A stretch of DNA of 64,000 bases from Siphonodentalium dalli (lineage: Eukaryota > Mollusca > Scaphopoda > Gadilida > Siphonodentaliidae), in NCBI GenBank assembly GCA_032622095.1, contig CP136066.1:148025559-148089558 (forward strand). Reading direction: 5' to 3'. Position 1 is the first letter of the stretch. Each line of letters opens with the position of its first letter. This document shows, in pieces, positions 22,595 through 36,088 of this stretch. The notes beneath the pieces were generated by a model. It was not told the DNA's origin, did no database searches, and saw only the letters and a program-made list of their open reading frames with translations. Both the position numbers and the translations under genes were made by a program.

Positions 22595-23317
22595 GAAAAA
22601 ATTTCTTCCGGCACGTATGCCGGGGTGGGTGGGTGGTCAAAGCCACCAACAAGCAATTTTTTCCGTAACTAAAACAAAAATTTCCTGCTTGTTTTTTTAG
22701 TGTTTTGGCAATGAGTTGGGCTTCAAACCCACTTTGAATGAGAGAAATAATGTAATTCTAACTGGTAAACTGACTGCAGGCAGTTATCGTGTTGTATTTT
22801 GTTGCAAATTTTGAAATCCAAGATGGCCGCTGGCAGCCATGTTTTTTTGGACGAATGACCTCAAAATGACTCATTCCTATTTACATGTCCATATTAACAT
22901 CCATGATAAATAGTATGCACAGAAATTCATATACAGCTGTTTACAGTGAATTTCCCCCCGCAAATCTCTGTTTTAGTGTTAAAAGGGGGGGTGGGTGTCA
23001 AAAAATGGTCGGAAAAAACTGCCGAAAACGGCAAAAAAATTGGCGGTGGGGGTGGGTGGGTACAAAAAATTATCGAAAGGGAAAAAATGCCATACGTGCC
23101 TGAAATTTTTTTCCGACCCCCCCCCCCCACCCCCTGACTGAGAAATGAATTAAGCCTGAGATTAAGAACATAGGTAAATAGCTTCCCAAAACAACTAAGA
23201 ATATTTATGCCACGATAATTCCCCAGATCACGTTTCTTATATTTCGGGATTATATTACCCACCAACAAACTATCAGGCACACCACGCCACGAACTGAAAG
23301 GATGTGATCTCCATATT
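21786..23317 (-). mobile_element. Jockey-superfamily LINE RT relic (block C)
   Basis: Clearest 5' part of this RT: PDSLLVGNIIPKYKKRDLG, then NYRGINILSCFGKLFTYV and LRLNSFLSQ, directly followed by the MITE. It resumes below 22560 with the finger/palm motifs through YADD. Confidence 0.7.
22560..23136. mobile_element. hAT-like MITE with 32-G tract (block C)
   Basis: 577 bp. The left end carries about 32 consecutive G's, against 15 in blocks A and B and 24 in block E. The right end has an interrupted C tract (CCCCACCCCCTG). ACTGAGA flanks both ends. Confidence 0.65.
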
Positions 23318-23784
23318 AACCTAGGGTGCAGACAAGGGGAGGTATATAAGGAAATAAAATGTTAAATGGGTTAAACATGTTCGCCACTGGATGGTTATTT
23401 ATAATGAAAGTAAGAATATTTTAGTTTAGTTTAGTTTAGTTTCCATGCTATTCTTGGTATTAATGGTTTAAAAATTGAATGACGTTTCAGCTGTATCCAC
23501 AATGAAGGCCTTGATGCACTTTAGCTTACCATATATATGTGAGCTGTATGTCAGTGAATATCCAATCATAATATGTTAACGGTCAACAAATTTATTAAGA
23601 CAATCAACTTAAAACTACAAATTAAAGAAAGAAAAAATTACAGAAAATATGTTGGCTAAATGGAAATTTGACACCCTTATCGTCTTTCACAAGCGATGCG
23701 TCCTAGTCCCGGCGAATCTATGATCTCGCAAAGCCCAACAATTGTAGGAGACAGGGCAATGTTAATATCTCTGTTTTTAATTAA

Positions 23785-24509
23785 TTAATTATTATCTGTA
23801 TTGTGCCGCCTGGTACAAGAAAAGATGGTCGCAAATGCACGTCTCATACGTCTTAGGAATCCTTTCTTCGGCGCAGCAGCCAGATCATCTTGAACATTCA
23901 CATGCTTGCAAGTTTCAATTGAACTGAGTTGTCTGACATTGCATATGTCGCTGCCGTTTTCACTGTTGGTGGATTCGACGTCTGTATTTATCGCTGCGTC
24001 TGCGTCATATTCTTGCCCGAACGAGCCAGAAACATTACCGGTTACTTCCGGACCATCAACGAGAATATCTGCTCTTTTACCAGAGCCGCCAACTGCGGAT
24101 AGACTCGTGCTCGCAGTATTTTCTTCCTGCTCGTCAGATGTTTCTTCAGAATTATTCCGATGTTCCGATGTAGTCGTTGATGAGTTTTGTGACGATGCAT
24201 TATGTTCGCAGAATCTATTGACGTCCTTGGTGCGGGTCACACCTATTGGAGCACCACCACCAGTGACGGTCTTTACGGTCGCGGTTGGTTTGTATTCTGT
24301 AGCAGTATCATCAGATACAGTGGTCGATGAGGATCCAACAGCAGCTGGTGGTACATGTACTTTCGAAATGTCACATACTATATCGGTGGACACGTCGCGG
24401 GCTACACATGTGACATCAAGATCTTCATCGAGTGTATATGCGCTCGTGATTGAGTTAGGTCCCGTTGTTGCGTGCAAATGTCCATCTGCCTTGTGTCCAT
24501 CTTGGATTG
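23785..24509 (-). CDS. g3 terminal exon: disordered region and basic tail
   Basis: Same length as, and almost identical to, the exons at 8112 and 12031. Acceptor TTTGACAG at 24510; AATAAA at 23596-23591. The basic tail (KKGFLRRMRRAFATIFSC) is unchanged. Confidence 0.7.
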
Positions 24510-27500
24510 CTGTCAAATAAATATCACGTCGGTCAATATCATTATGGGGAAATGTGTGGTCATAATTGCATTGTAATATTCAGACATTTATATATTGCAT
24601 TATTGCATGCAAATTTTTGCTGGTGGATCGCGCACATAATTGATATGTAATTCGAACCACCACCACCACCACCACCACACCATACCACTAACCACAGTAC
24701 CATGAGCCCTGATGTTACACAGATTGGTGATTATGAGCATCACCCGTTATAATCTACCTGGACTATATATAAAGTTTGTTGGTGAATATGAGCCCTGGTG
24801 TTACACATATTTGGTGTATATGAGCCTCACTCGTTATAATCTACTTGCATGGACTATATATAAACCCAGTTGGTGAATACGAGCCCTGATGTCAATGCCA
24901 AGCTTGCTCGAGAATTCGTATACCATCACTTGGAAGATCAATCTATATGTAAACTATCAATTTTCCGGGAATGGAACCAGTTCCGACTGCTTGGTGCAAT
25001 TAACGTATTGATTGAGTCCCAGCCATTCTGGATGTATGCATGATACATTATATGATTCGTAACATTTATACATTTATAATATAGCGTACACTCATTCCGT
25101 TAATTTTCAGAGTTATCACACCAAACCTCTCAGTGTTTTCTGACATTTTAAATTCTCCAACCAATATATATAGTGTGTGTTTTTCAGACCAACTACGAAC
25201 ATATTTTAAAATGGCAATGCTCCGCCGGTTGTGTTATTTTCCCTAAACCTTACAGTGTGTGTGTCAGCGTGAAATTTTACAACGGTAAGAACACGTAGTT
25301 ACCAATCTAAGGATTTGTTATCAATGGGATAATGCATGCACGTGAGCGCGCCAGTTATAAATTTGTTGTAGATAGATAGATAGATAGATAATTTTTTAAT
25401 GGCTAAAAGATGCAAAATTTGCAGACATATGAGCATAAGCATATATACAAAAGAGTAACACAGAGTGTGACATTCATATAGTATAAATATAAAAAGTATA
25501 GATATATAAATATAACAAGAATGCAGCTTGACAGTTCTGTAGAGGGACAAGATAGTGAATAAACCTAGCTTAGTAATGACTACTAAATAGATACTCGTAC
25601 CTGTATATATATACAACATGAAAAATCAACCCGTGCTATCCCACCCTCCTCCCTCAACAGGACTGTCATGTTGCTTAAGAGATACTAGTAAGAGTAACAA
25701 CAGCTCTTCGCCACCTGCATATACACACTGCTGCCATGTATGGCCGGCGTTAGACTGGCATGTCCATGACCGAAAGATGGAATCCCTAAATACAGGCAGC
25801 AGTGACAATATATGCTGTTGGCCAAGTACTGTCATCGTACATATAAAGATAGAGAGGAAAATAGAGTAGTAGAAGAGAAATATACATATGAATACGCTCG
25901 TCCGACAAGTCATGCCATCGATTGCCACCAAGGAGCGCACAGGAAAGCAAGCCAAAGCTTGCTTATTTCCACTGTGGTCCTTAATGGTAACCGACCACAT
26001 GACTGACCAGGCCACAGCACAAGTTCTCATAAGGTCGTACGGTATTATTAACAGCATGATTCACACCATTAATAATATACAAAGTCAGATTCCTCAGTAC
26101 CTAAAATTTTATCGAATAATTCCTGTTTTATTAGGTGATTCCATGTAGCCAAGTTGCAGTTAGGTTCAATATATTTTACATAATTATTCCACAATGTGAT
26201 TCCTGTGTAGAAAAAGCTATTGTAACCAAATACCCTAACATGAGGCACAGATAATCTAAAGATTCCAGACCGGAGATTATATTTACAATGAGTGTTCGAA
26301 AATTGGAATCCATCTCTTAGGTAGGTAGGAGCTTTCCCATCTGTTATATTTTTCATGATAGTCAGCTTTCTTTGGGAAACTCTGGATTCAACCGGAAGCC
26401 ATTTAATGTTTTAAACTCTTCATAACCTATATGTGAAAATCTATCCAAGCTCAGAACAAACCGGATTAATTTGTTTTGAAATATTTGTAGTTTATTTTTG
26501 GTAGTTGTACTCAAAGAGCTATACCAAATAGAGGATGCATAATCGAGGTGGCATTGAATTAATGAGTTAGCAAGTAGTTTCTTTGTGAAAGGGGTTAGAA
26601 AGTCAGCCTTTCTATATAAAAATTTGAGACGAACAGTTACTTTATTTAGTACCTGTTTGGCCATTTGTTCCCCAGTGAGACTTTCATCGAGACAGGCACC
26701 CAGATATTTCACCTCCTTGACGGACTGAATATTGATACCATTGCAGCAGATTGCAAGTTTGGGACATTTATTAATTTTGCGTTTGGAGCCAAAATAAGAT
26801 GGATTCTGTTTTACCTAAATGAAGTGACAATTTGTTGTCGAGTAGCCAGTGGCTTAGTGATGTTAATTCAGTACTCAGCTGATCTGCTATCACTTTTGAA
26901 TCATTTCCCGAGACTATCAAAGCTGAGTCATCTGCGTACAGTAGTAACTTGCAATTTACGGCTGCAACGGCATCATTCACGTATAATAAAAACAGAAGAG
27001 GTCCCAATATTGACCCTTGAGGGACACCACACGTGATATTCATAGCATGTGAGTGTGTTGCACTTATGTCAGTAATTTGGGTCCTGTCTGACAGATATGA
27101 TGAGAACCATGTTAAGGTGTTATTATCGCTGCCTAGAGCACTTAATTTGTCCAAAAGGATAGTATGGTTCACAGTGTCAAATGCTTTCTGGGGGTCAATA
27201 AAGACCATTCCAGTAAGCGATCCTTTATCCATGTTCCTTCGAATAGAGTCGGTGAGAGAGATAAGGGTAGATTCGGTTGAGAAGCCAGCTCTAAACCCCG
27301 ATTGATGCTCATATAATAAATTATTATGTGTTAGGTATTCTTCCATTTGTTTATAAACAATTTTCTCCAGGATTTTGGAAGCCAGATTTAGGATGGAAAC
27401 CGGTCTATAATTACCGGGTGAAGTTTTTTCATTTTTCTTATAAATGGGAACCACTCTTGCAACTTTCAAATCGTTTGGAATGATCCCGTAGTATATTGTC

Positions 27501-30500
27501 AGATTTATAATGTGTGTCAAGGGGGAAGAAATCACTGAAGCGCCATCTCGAAGAAACCTTGCTGGTATCAGATCCAATAAGTGCATTGGGAAGTTGGAGA
27601 TATTTAAATTGGACAACCCACACGAATAGTCTCTAGCACGGCCCTCATTATTTCGAAAGTTATACATGTACTAACCCCGCGTCAACGAGGTTCTTTGTAT
27701 GGCACTATGTCCTCTTCCATCGCTGAAATCATCCGCTAGTCTGAAGGACATTCTCTCGATGAACGCGTAATCTGCCTCAGCTCTCAGCATTGCGTTCATA
27801 TGCAATTTGTCGACTGGAATCGGAAGAAAAAACATGACTGAATAATGATTCCTTACGAGAAAACAAATTAAATTTAATAGGAGATTATGAACGAGTTGCA
27901 TAGATATAGTATATTGGATGGTCCGTCAATGATTAGACGTATTTTGTGTTTCATGCCAATACAGGATGAGTCGCCAATCCATGCATGTTTACCCGAATGG
28001 CGAAGGCGATCCCCTGACATTTTCGTGATTTTCGCAAATTCACTTATAATATATAGACGAAAGTCTATCTGTAGGGAACACACGAACATATATGTATGTA
28101 TACCTGTATTAAACAGTTTTAGAGCAGTTGAGTTGGTTCTTGCAACGCGACCACAAGAGGTATCTTTGTTGGTGTGTCTCGCAATACTGCCACCACCACC
28201 GATATACTGGGCAATGTCTACTCAAATGCTCCCTGCTGATAATAGAGTTCTCTTGGAATCTTCAGATTTGCCAATTACCACAAAATGACAACAGCCAAAT
28301 GACAAACATTTTACACCTCGACAGATTATTTGCACGACGGTGGAAATCTGTCTTGAAACATTACTACGTCATCCCAGGTTTTATTCATACATGGTTATTC
28401 GTGTATTTTAAATGATGTCCTTAGCTATTGTCATATATATGATATCTTATTAAATACACATTACACATACTTTGCGAACTAAGTAGCTCAGTTTGTTACT
28501 AGCCTGTTATATACAGGTATACATAAGTAATAAATGCCTACTGGTCACGATGTATTCACTGGTTAGATGGACATGCATGAGAGTGTGGCGTTGACACAGA
28601 CGCCACTAGGTGGAGGTCGTATGCATGCACGATGGTTCTTTTCATTCCATGAATACACGCTGAGAACAGTCTGTAGGTAAGTACTTACCCATCGTCTTAA
28701 TCAAACAATTGATCAATGCCTTTAACACACGTTAAAACTTCTCACTGTCGCCAAAGTCAATTTAAATGTCAGACAACTTAGGTGGCATAGATATAATCTA
28801 ATAAAATTGCACAGACCAAAACAGGAGCAAGACAGTGGTTAGTTTCTATCAATTGCAAATTTATCCGGAAATTAATTAGATTGAGCAAATTTGTCGTTTC
28901 AGTTTGTTGTTTTATAATCCATTTGTATGGTGTACATTGAAGAGCGTTTAGTATGCTTGTTTTTATCATTTTGTGACAAACCGGATACAACATCTTTAGT
29001 CTGAGAAATGGTGTGACCCATACTTCAGGGACGTAATCCGGACATTCATTGGTTAAAAGGGGGTGTGTATTTAGACCACCCATGCGCGTTAACAAATCCG
29101 TTTTCGCAACTTTACTAATTTTCATTTGCACTCCCATCGATATGAAATTAGATTGTTTTACCTGTATGGTACTTGAAAGCTTCCAACTCATAATAAGTTC
29201 CAACCAAAACATCATCTAGTATTGGACATTTTCTGACCGATGACGAATCAATATAATTTTTTGTATCGAGAATTGGAAAATAATCAATCCACGTTTCATG
29301 CACCGATAGTGGTTGGTTATTTATAATAACAGAAACATTCAACCATTGTTTCCTTCCGAAATGGCCAACTGCTGTTCATCCAGCCACGAATATACGATAG
29401 AGAGCTGGTTCTTTTATTTCCAATGTACGGGGTATATTCAGACTTAGTTCACTGCCAAAAGCTTATTGCGACACACCCGAGCGCAGAAGACGCGAGTATG
29501 TCAGGGGATCCTGGGCTATCATCCCTAGGGGACATTTTAAGAATAAGAAATAGGTTAAATTTGGTGCACATTGTGTGGTTTTGGCAGTCATATCGGAGGC
29601 GGACTAGAATCAAAATTTTACAGTATAAAATAATACTATTAGATACAACTATGAGGTAACCGTAATTGGCGAAAAAAGTGTGCAGGCACAGTCATGTTCT
29701 CTGCCAATCCCGACTATACGTCGCCTCTGACCATATTTATCAGGTTATCCTGACAATCACAGCCGACTATTTTCGTGAGTTTGTTCAACTCATTATTCTA
29801 TTGTTTAGTACCAGCGATCTGTTCCACATGTGGAACAATCCCCACACAAGAGCTCCGACAGTTAAACAAAGTCCAATAATCTAATAAAATAAATACATGA
29901 GACAGAAGAAGGATGAGGTGGGTAAAATTAATTCTACCATCACAGCTATATATAATTCGGTATAGGATAAAACAAATTTCTGTACTAATCAACAAAATTA
30001 ATGAACATCATAACATTATTTGGTATTATTTGACCAGGCATTCTTGAATATTGATGTTTATATGTGCAAGTTTATTAAACTCTGGACGGATTATTGTACG
30101 ATATATCACAGAAAAGAAAACCAAATTACTCACATTCAGAGTGGGCTTCGTCTGCCTCCATCCTTGTCCCGGACACGTTCGGTCGGTAAACCCAATACGT
30201 GTTATTCCAATTGGTCCTTATGCTGCCAGAATATTTCCCCGCGGCTGCAGTTCGGGGTTTTATGCTTTCATTGGCAACTACTTCCTCATTATTCCCCGAA
30301 AGCACTATCCATCTCCACTGGAACAGTGTCCCAATAGCGAGCACAACTTGCGCAAACCAGCGCCCGGGTTGCTCTTGTTTCTGGTAGGCGCGAGCTGCAT
30401 TCGACGAGTCCCACGAACCCAGTTCCGGTATGCAACCGGTGACTGCCAGCTGACCACAACCAGTGTTTGTTTCGAAATCTATTTCAAAAACATACGTTCC

Positions 30501-30524
30501 TTTACTATGTTTCCAATCCATCAT
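23785..30524 (-). CDS. CBM20 gene copy g3
   Basis: Exons: CBM20 30134-30524, exon 2 29162-29371 (intact), exon 3 from 29022 downward, exon 5 28104-28220, exon 6 27676-27813 and terminal 23785-24509. The short form (exons 1, 5, 6, terminal) is 1371 nt and open. g3 has the best exon 2 in the array, but exon 3 has lost its donor and exon 4 carries TGA at codon 6, so the long form also fails here under this model. Confidence 0.6.
25371..27580 (-). mobile_element. CR1-like LINE in g3 last intron
   Basis: Same insertion and length (2210 bp) as in g2. Here GVPQGSILGP is intact, and the RT frame is open from VARVVPIYKK to ESILF (about 27578-26771). The later part is split by frameshifts into pieces at 26712-26362 and 26356-26069. 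Endonuclease domain absent. Confidence 0.85.
27676..28220 (-). CDS. g3 exons 5 and 6
   Basis: Exon 5 28104-28220 and exon 6 27676-27813. Sequence matches g2; splice sites are the same. Six bases (GTACCT) are missing upstream at about 28319, outside the exons. Confidence 0.55.
28902..29371 (-). CDS. g3 exons 2 and 3
   Basis: Exon 2 29162-29371 (210 bp): 2-nt start after AACAG, frame G-H-F-G-R-K-Q-W-L-N-V-S, then WIDYFPILDTKNYIDSSSVR and DDVLVGTYYELEAFKYH, donor CAG/GTAAAA. Exon 3 starts at 29022 (V-W-V-T-P-F-L-R-L-K ... QCTPYKWIIKQQT). Relative to g4 and g5, about 88 bp including the donor are deleted near 28902. No domain is recognised. A lesser alternative exon at about 29880-29800 (YYWTLFNCRSS) also fits the phase but has a stop in most copies. 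Confidence 0.45.
30134..30524 (-). CDS. g3 exon 1: CBM20 domain
   Basis: Open through 130 codons. Changes against g1: WDSSNAARAYQKQEQ in place of WDPSKAARAYQKPEQ, altering the loop after the binding Trp. Donor GTGAGT at 30133-30128. Confidence 0.75.
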
Positions 30525-32564
30525 AGATGTATAATTATAGTGAAATATAATAAAATGCTGAATATGCTGCAAAGGTTGTTGGAAAATGTAGAGAAAATTC
30601 GAAGCACGTCAGATTAACAAAGATTTGTTTCTGGTCTGAAGGCAAAGTCGCATTGGGAGAGCCAAGATGTGTTGCGACGACAACTGATTGTGACGTCGGG
30701 GTCGCGTTGCGTAATTGCCATGTAGTGCAGCCGCCTGCATATGGTGCCAAAATTGTGCACGTTGTGACAAAAGCACTAAACTTGGCATATAATCTCGATG
30801 GTGTTTGAAAACGAGAAAGAAGAAGAAGCTAAATTTTCAAGATGCCCGTGGTTGCCATGGTAACCGATTTTCAAAATGGCCATCGAAATCCCTTCTGTGA
30901 GTCGATATAGGAGGCCAAATGCATGCTTTTCCAATCATATTTTAATGCAAAATTTAATTAGTTGATAACTTAGTGTAATTGGATGTTTAATCGGAGTATG
31001 CATGTGCTGTTCAAACAAGAATTGCTGAACATGGGGTCCAAAATTACTTAGAATATGGCCTCCATTTAACGTAAAATTTCTTACAATATGGCCTCCATTT
31101 AACCGCAAAATTACGATAATTTAATGATTTCAATTGCGTGTATTCTTCTAACCTTATCTTAAACAATTAGCACAGTGAAACTGACGATATGATATATAGA
31201 ACAACTGACTTACATGTCAGGTACATTATAAAGATGCACATAATATTTGTCCCAGCGAGCATATCACCACAGTATATGTATGATCAGTCATTCGTTGGGC
31301 TCAATATGAGGCGGTGCTACTGTCGCATTTCTCTCGACGTTATCATATTAGACCAATAGCTTTGTGCCAAAATTTTGCAAAATCGTGACAGAATTTACTA
31401 AAGCAGGATACTTTGCCGATATGCGGAGTGGGACAAGGGAATACATTTTGCGGGGGTTGGGCAGAAATAATGTACTTCACTGAAGGTGAAGGTCCCAACT
31501 CGAAATTGCATGTTTTTCTGTGACTTTTCTGATTCCGATATCGCAATAAACATTGAATTAATTACCCAGGAGAAATTCCATAATTGTAAACGACGCAAAG
31601 CAAAATCGCTCATAAAGTCACTTAAATCGTGAACTTTTGAGTTAGGACCTTCACCTACATTAAAGTAAATTATTAAGGAACAGATAATAACTAAGAGATA
31701 TATTCCCCCCGTTATTTTTTCAACTTCACAAGGATCCCTGCCAAAACTTCAAAAAGATTCAAGGTTTTGTATACTGGTGGAATATGATCTCCACGGGCGT
31801 TAGCCATATCTGAGTTTCATGACATGATCTAAGCTCGACCAGTCGTCACGCTGTGGGAAAATTGAACCAGCACAAACGAAACTATATCAAACTTACCGAC
31901 AATTACCAGAAACAAAAACTCTTATTTCCGCCCCAAAATCGACAAATTTGTTCGGAAATCTATACGGTGTAGGTACGGTATGTTTTGAAGTACATGTATA
32001 ACTGTTACGAAATGGGTTCGCACGACCCATGTCCATTTGAGGAGATTTTGGCGTTCAAATTTCACAAGCTCGAAAAATATTGATGAAATCACTTGAACAC
32101 TTATATCTTATCAATGATAATTACGCCCATATATTATTGGAGTTTACTGCGAAGCTGATCTGGCCATGTCAATGGAGCGATGAGGATATCTCGCAGAACA
32201 ATACATTTCAGTTTTATTCAGAGTTATTTCGGTAAATATACAACAAACTGTTTCATCTGGCAAATATTACGACAAATAAAAAAAGCGGAACGGCCGCGGT
32301 TTCTCATGTTGCGGTATGTAACTTTTATGACCGCGTTAATTGCTCTCGATATTTAGGTTTGAACAATGGCTGGGCCACTATGGAAGATTTTATTCCGGGA
32401 ATACAATGCATAGTATAACAGCTAACATTGCTGATGAATTATGTCTCAGTTGGAATGTAGACTAAATGTCCTATTTCGAAGTGTCAGGTGTGTATTTAAT
32501 CCGATTAGTAGATTTTTTATCAGCATTTGTGGTGTGGTGAATGAGAAACTTGCAGTGAGAAGCA
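30525..32564. other. 5' flank and spacer of g3
   Basis: Array spacer with the X-box-like palindrome at 30851-30864. The TTAA that takes the piggyBac-like insert in g4 reads TTGA here (about 32037). No gene seen. Confidence 0.55.
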
Positions 32565-33651
32565 TATATGAAATATGATCCCTTTTTCCCGCCAGGAGGT
32601 GAAATTTATTACTTTTCCATATTGCTTTATGTTTGGGTTATTCCATAATGTACATGCTGATATTTTACGATTGTTTCGATCTTTCTCTAGAAATTTTGTG
32701 AATGCCATCAGGACATCATGCCAAAAAGGATTGGTTAATTTTTGTGCCTGTTTTTCTATGTAAGAATAGTCATAAGTAAGGAACATAGGGTCATTGCGTA
32801 AAGGTATATCTGTTAAGGGGGTCCATTTGGCACTTTTAGTTACGAGGCGCCTCACCCAAGTTATTTTCATGGATAGCATAAATTTGTTTACATCAACCAT
32901 TTTTAATCCGCCATTCTTATAACCCTGACAAATAACTTTGCGTTTAACTCGATCACGCTTCGAGTTCCAGAGAAAATTAAAGAGCGTTGTGTCAAGATTT
33001 TTCATAAAAATATTACTGGGATTTGGTAGAGCTACAAACAGATGCGTTAATTTTGGGAGTATTAGCGATTTTATCACCGTTATTCGACCAATGGGTGTAA
33101 GTAACCGATGTTCCCATGTTGCTATCAAACGTTTGACTTCTGCAAGTTTTTTTTATCAAAATTGATATGCATTTTGTCAAGGTTGGTATCAAAGTGTATT
33201 CCAAGGAGATTGAAAGTACTATCACATTTTAGTCCAAGATCTGGGCATATAATATCCGTACGGTCCGTATAAGAGCCAATCCACGACGCCTGACACTTGC
33301 TATTGTTAATTTTCAGGCCTGAATAATCTGCAAATGAGTTTTAAATAGTATATACTTCCCTAAGGCTTTCATCACTACCGCCCAAGATGAGAGTCGTGTC
33401 GTCTGCATACTGTGTAATTTTGTATTCTAAATTGCCGAGGTTGATACCTTTAATGCGGTCATTGGACTTTATCATAATAGCTAAGATTTCCGCGCATATC
33501 AAAAAAATATACGGCGAGACTGGGTCACCCTGTCGACAGCCACGATATAGTTTGAAACTCTGAGATATATGCCCATTTATTAAAATAGATGAGTTGATAT
33601 TCGTATAAAATATAGAAATCCACCTCTTCATGGCACCTCCAAAATTAAATA
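32565..33651 (-). mobile_element. Tx1/L1-like LINE fragment (block D)
   Basis: Same span as block A. The frame breaks at an A/T-run change near 33341 (GTTTTAAATAG) and at the T8 tract. The RT signature YADD remains. Confidence 0.8.
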
Positions 33652-34399
33652 TCATCTTGATAAGCTCATACAAAGTTGTAACAGCCTTATTTGAAGCAAA
33701 TTTTTTCATCGCTTTGAATGACCCTCTTCTACCGAAAAGGACTCCGAGACAACTGAATGTATCAACGTAATCTGAGGCAACACCTCGGTACTGTATCGTT
33801 GGATAATTCTTCGGTTTCCTTTTTGCGAAACATACTAGTTTTGTTTTTGAGATGTTTACTTTCAGTTTCCAAATGTCACAATAGTCGGATAATAAATCAA
33901 GTGAATTCTGTAAATCGTGTTGTGATTCTGACAACAAAACTGTGTCGTCGGCATAAAGGATTATAAATTATTTCAAAACAATTCTGAGTTGCTCAAGACC
34001 TGAGATGCATTAGTAAGACCCTTCACATTTGCGTCAGAGAGAAAACATTCGAGATCGTTAACATAGTGAGAATAAAAACGGCGAGAGGTTATCCCCTTGT
34101 CTGACTTCGACATTAGACACAAAAGTTCCGGACACCTGGCCGTTCAAGACCACTTTGGATTTAATCCCGCGGTATATATTAGTAATGATATTTAGCATCT
34201 TGCTATTAATTCCAGATATTCCCATTATACCATAGACCTTCCCTCCACACATGCAAAATCGAATGTTTTTTCCAGGTCCACAAAAGCGCAATATAAATGT
34301 GTTTTTTTTGGTAGTGTAATCGTGCTAAGTCAATCAAAGAATTGAGGAAAAATGGATTGTCTGTTGTGGAATATCCTGTTCTGAGTCCACTCTTGTTCT
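33652..34399 (-). mobile_element. Jockey-superfamily LINE RT relic, 5' cut (block D)
   Basis: Runs only to SGLRTGYSTTDNPFFLNSL at about 34390, then changes abruptly into the dispersed repeat at 34400. It shares diagnostic variants with block F (GTAAGACCC, GCGGTATATATTA, ACACATGCAAAATCG, GTCTGTTGTGG) rather than with its neighbours. Confidence 0.65.
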
Positions 34400-35252
34400 G
34401 AGACTTGTTACCCCCCCCCCCCCCCACAACCCGATCCATTTTCTAGAACTAAGTGAGCCAGTTTTATGAAAATTATAGAGGGAAAATCTAGATAAATGTA
34501 TACAAATGTATATATTTTCATGAAGCGAAGACATAATGACCCTTTTTTGGGCCAAAATTGAAACTCACAATCCAAGATGGCCGCCAAAATGGTCGCCGGA
34601 AGTTGAAAATATGACATTTTTTCCACAAATATCTTCTAGATCAATTCATGCTGTTTGGAACTGGTTGAGTAATGCAATTTTATTTTGTGTTTTGTATATT
34701 AACTGATCATTGGAGCAATTAAATATGCAATTATTGGGGTCCTAACACCTTCCGATCCCTCCAAAATTCGATTGTACAGAATGCGGTAAAAAAATTCACA
34801 AAAAATCACAATTGGGATTCTAGTCATATTTCAACAAGAAATGAACAGAACTTTGTAATGTAAGTGAGGCATATCATTACCTATGAATATTCCAAATCAC
34901 TGGAACCAAAATTCTTACTTTGGCTCAAAATGGCTGCCAATATGGCCCCCAAAATATGGAAAATGGTAAATATTACACCAGCGTGTCCTGCAATCGCTTA
35001 CAAGTTGTGTTGATGTATAAAATTGGATATTCTGCATTCTATTCATTGAATACTAACATGTCTGATGCACCATGGTTAATTGTTACTATTTTCACCACTG
35101 ACATCGTAACAAATATTGGACTTTTCTCTAAAAAAACTTGATATAAATATTGGCAAAAATTCACTTTTCAGGTTTGGACCATTTTTTCAGGTAAAATATA
35201 ACTATCTTTGGATCGAACGGAGTTTATTGTTTTGGTCTATCTTAAATGTGTC
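34400..35252. repeat. 850-bp dispersed repeat, copy 1
   Basis: Starts GAGACTTGTTACCCCC and contains ATGGC-rich motifs (CAAGATGGCCGCC, AAAATGGCTGCC). It matches 59159-60001 almost base for base in the same orientation, apart from a short extra GCCAAAATGGTC segment. The right edge joins directly to spacer sequence equivalent to about 4226. No coding frame is convincing. Confidence 0.7.
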
Positions 35253-36088
35253 CCTGCCAAAACTTCAAAAAGATCCAAGGTTTTGTATACTGGTGGAATA
35301 TGATCTCCACGGGCGTTAGCCATATCTGAGTTTCATGACATGTTCTAAGCTCGACCAGTCGTCACACTGTGGGAAAATTGAACCAGCACAAACGAAACCT
35401 GGAAACTATATCAAACTTACCGACAATTACCAGAAACAAAAACTCTTATTTCCGCCCCAAAATCGACAAATTTGTTCGGAAATCTATACGGTGTAGGTAC
35501 GGTATGTTTTGAAGTACATGTATAACTGTTACGAAATGGGTTCGCACGACCCATGTCCATTTAAGGAGATTTTGGCGTTCAAATTCCACAAGCTCGAAAA
35601 ATATTGATGAAATCACTTGAACACTTATATCTTATCAACGATAATTACGCCCATATATTATGGGAGTTTACTGCGAAGCTGATCTGGCCGTGTCAATGTA
35701 GCGATGATGATATCTCGCAGAACAATACATTTCAGTTTTATTCAGAGTTATTTCGGTAAATATACAACAAACTGTTTCATCTGGCAAATATTACGACAAA
35801 TAAAAAAAGCGGAACGGCCGCGGTTTCTCATGTTGCAGTATGTAACTTTTATGACCGCGTTAATTGCTCTCGATATTTAGGTTTGAACAATGGCTGGGCC
35901 ACTATGGAAGATTTTATTCCGGAAATACAATGCATAGTATAACAGCTAACATTGCTGATGAATTATGTCTCAGTTGGAATGTAGACTAAATGTCATATTT
36001 CGAAGTGTCAGGTGTGTATTTAATCCGATTAGTAGATTTTTTATCAGCATTTGTGGTGTGGTGAATGAGAAACTTGCAGTGAGAAGCA
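35253..36088. other. Duplicated spacer segment
   Basis: Second copy of the distal spacer (equivalent to 31736-32564), leading into a second LINE block. No gene seen. Confidence 0.55.

Noticed and set aside
34571-34600. CAAGATGGCCGCC motifs as YY1 sites or translation starts
   Set aside because: ATGGC-rich words occur in several repeats of the window, so they are more likely repeat composition than regulation.
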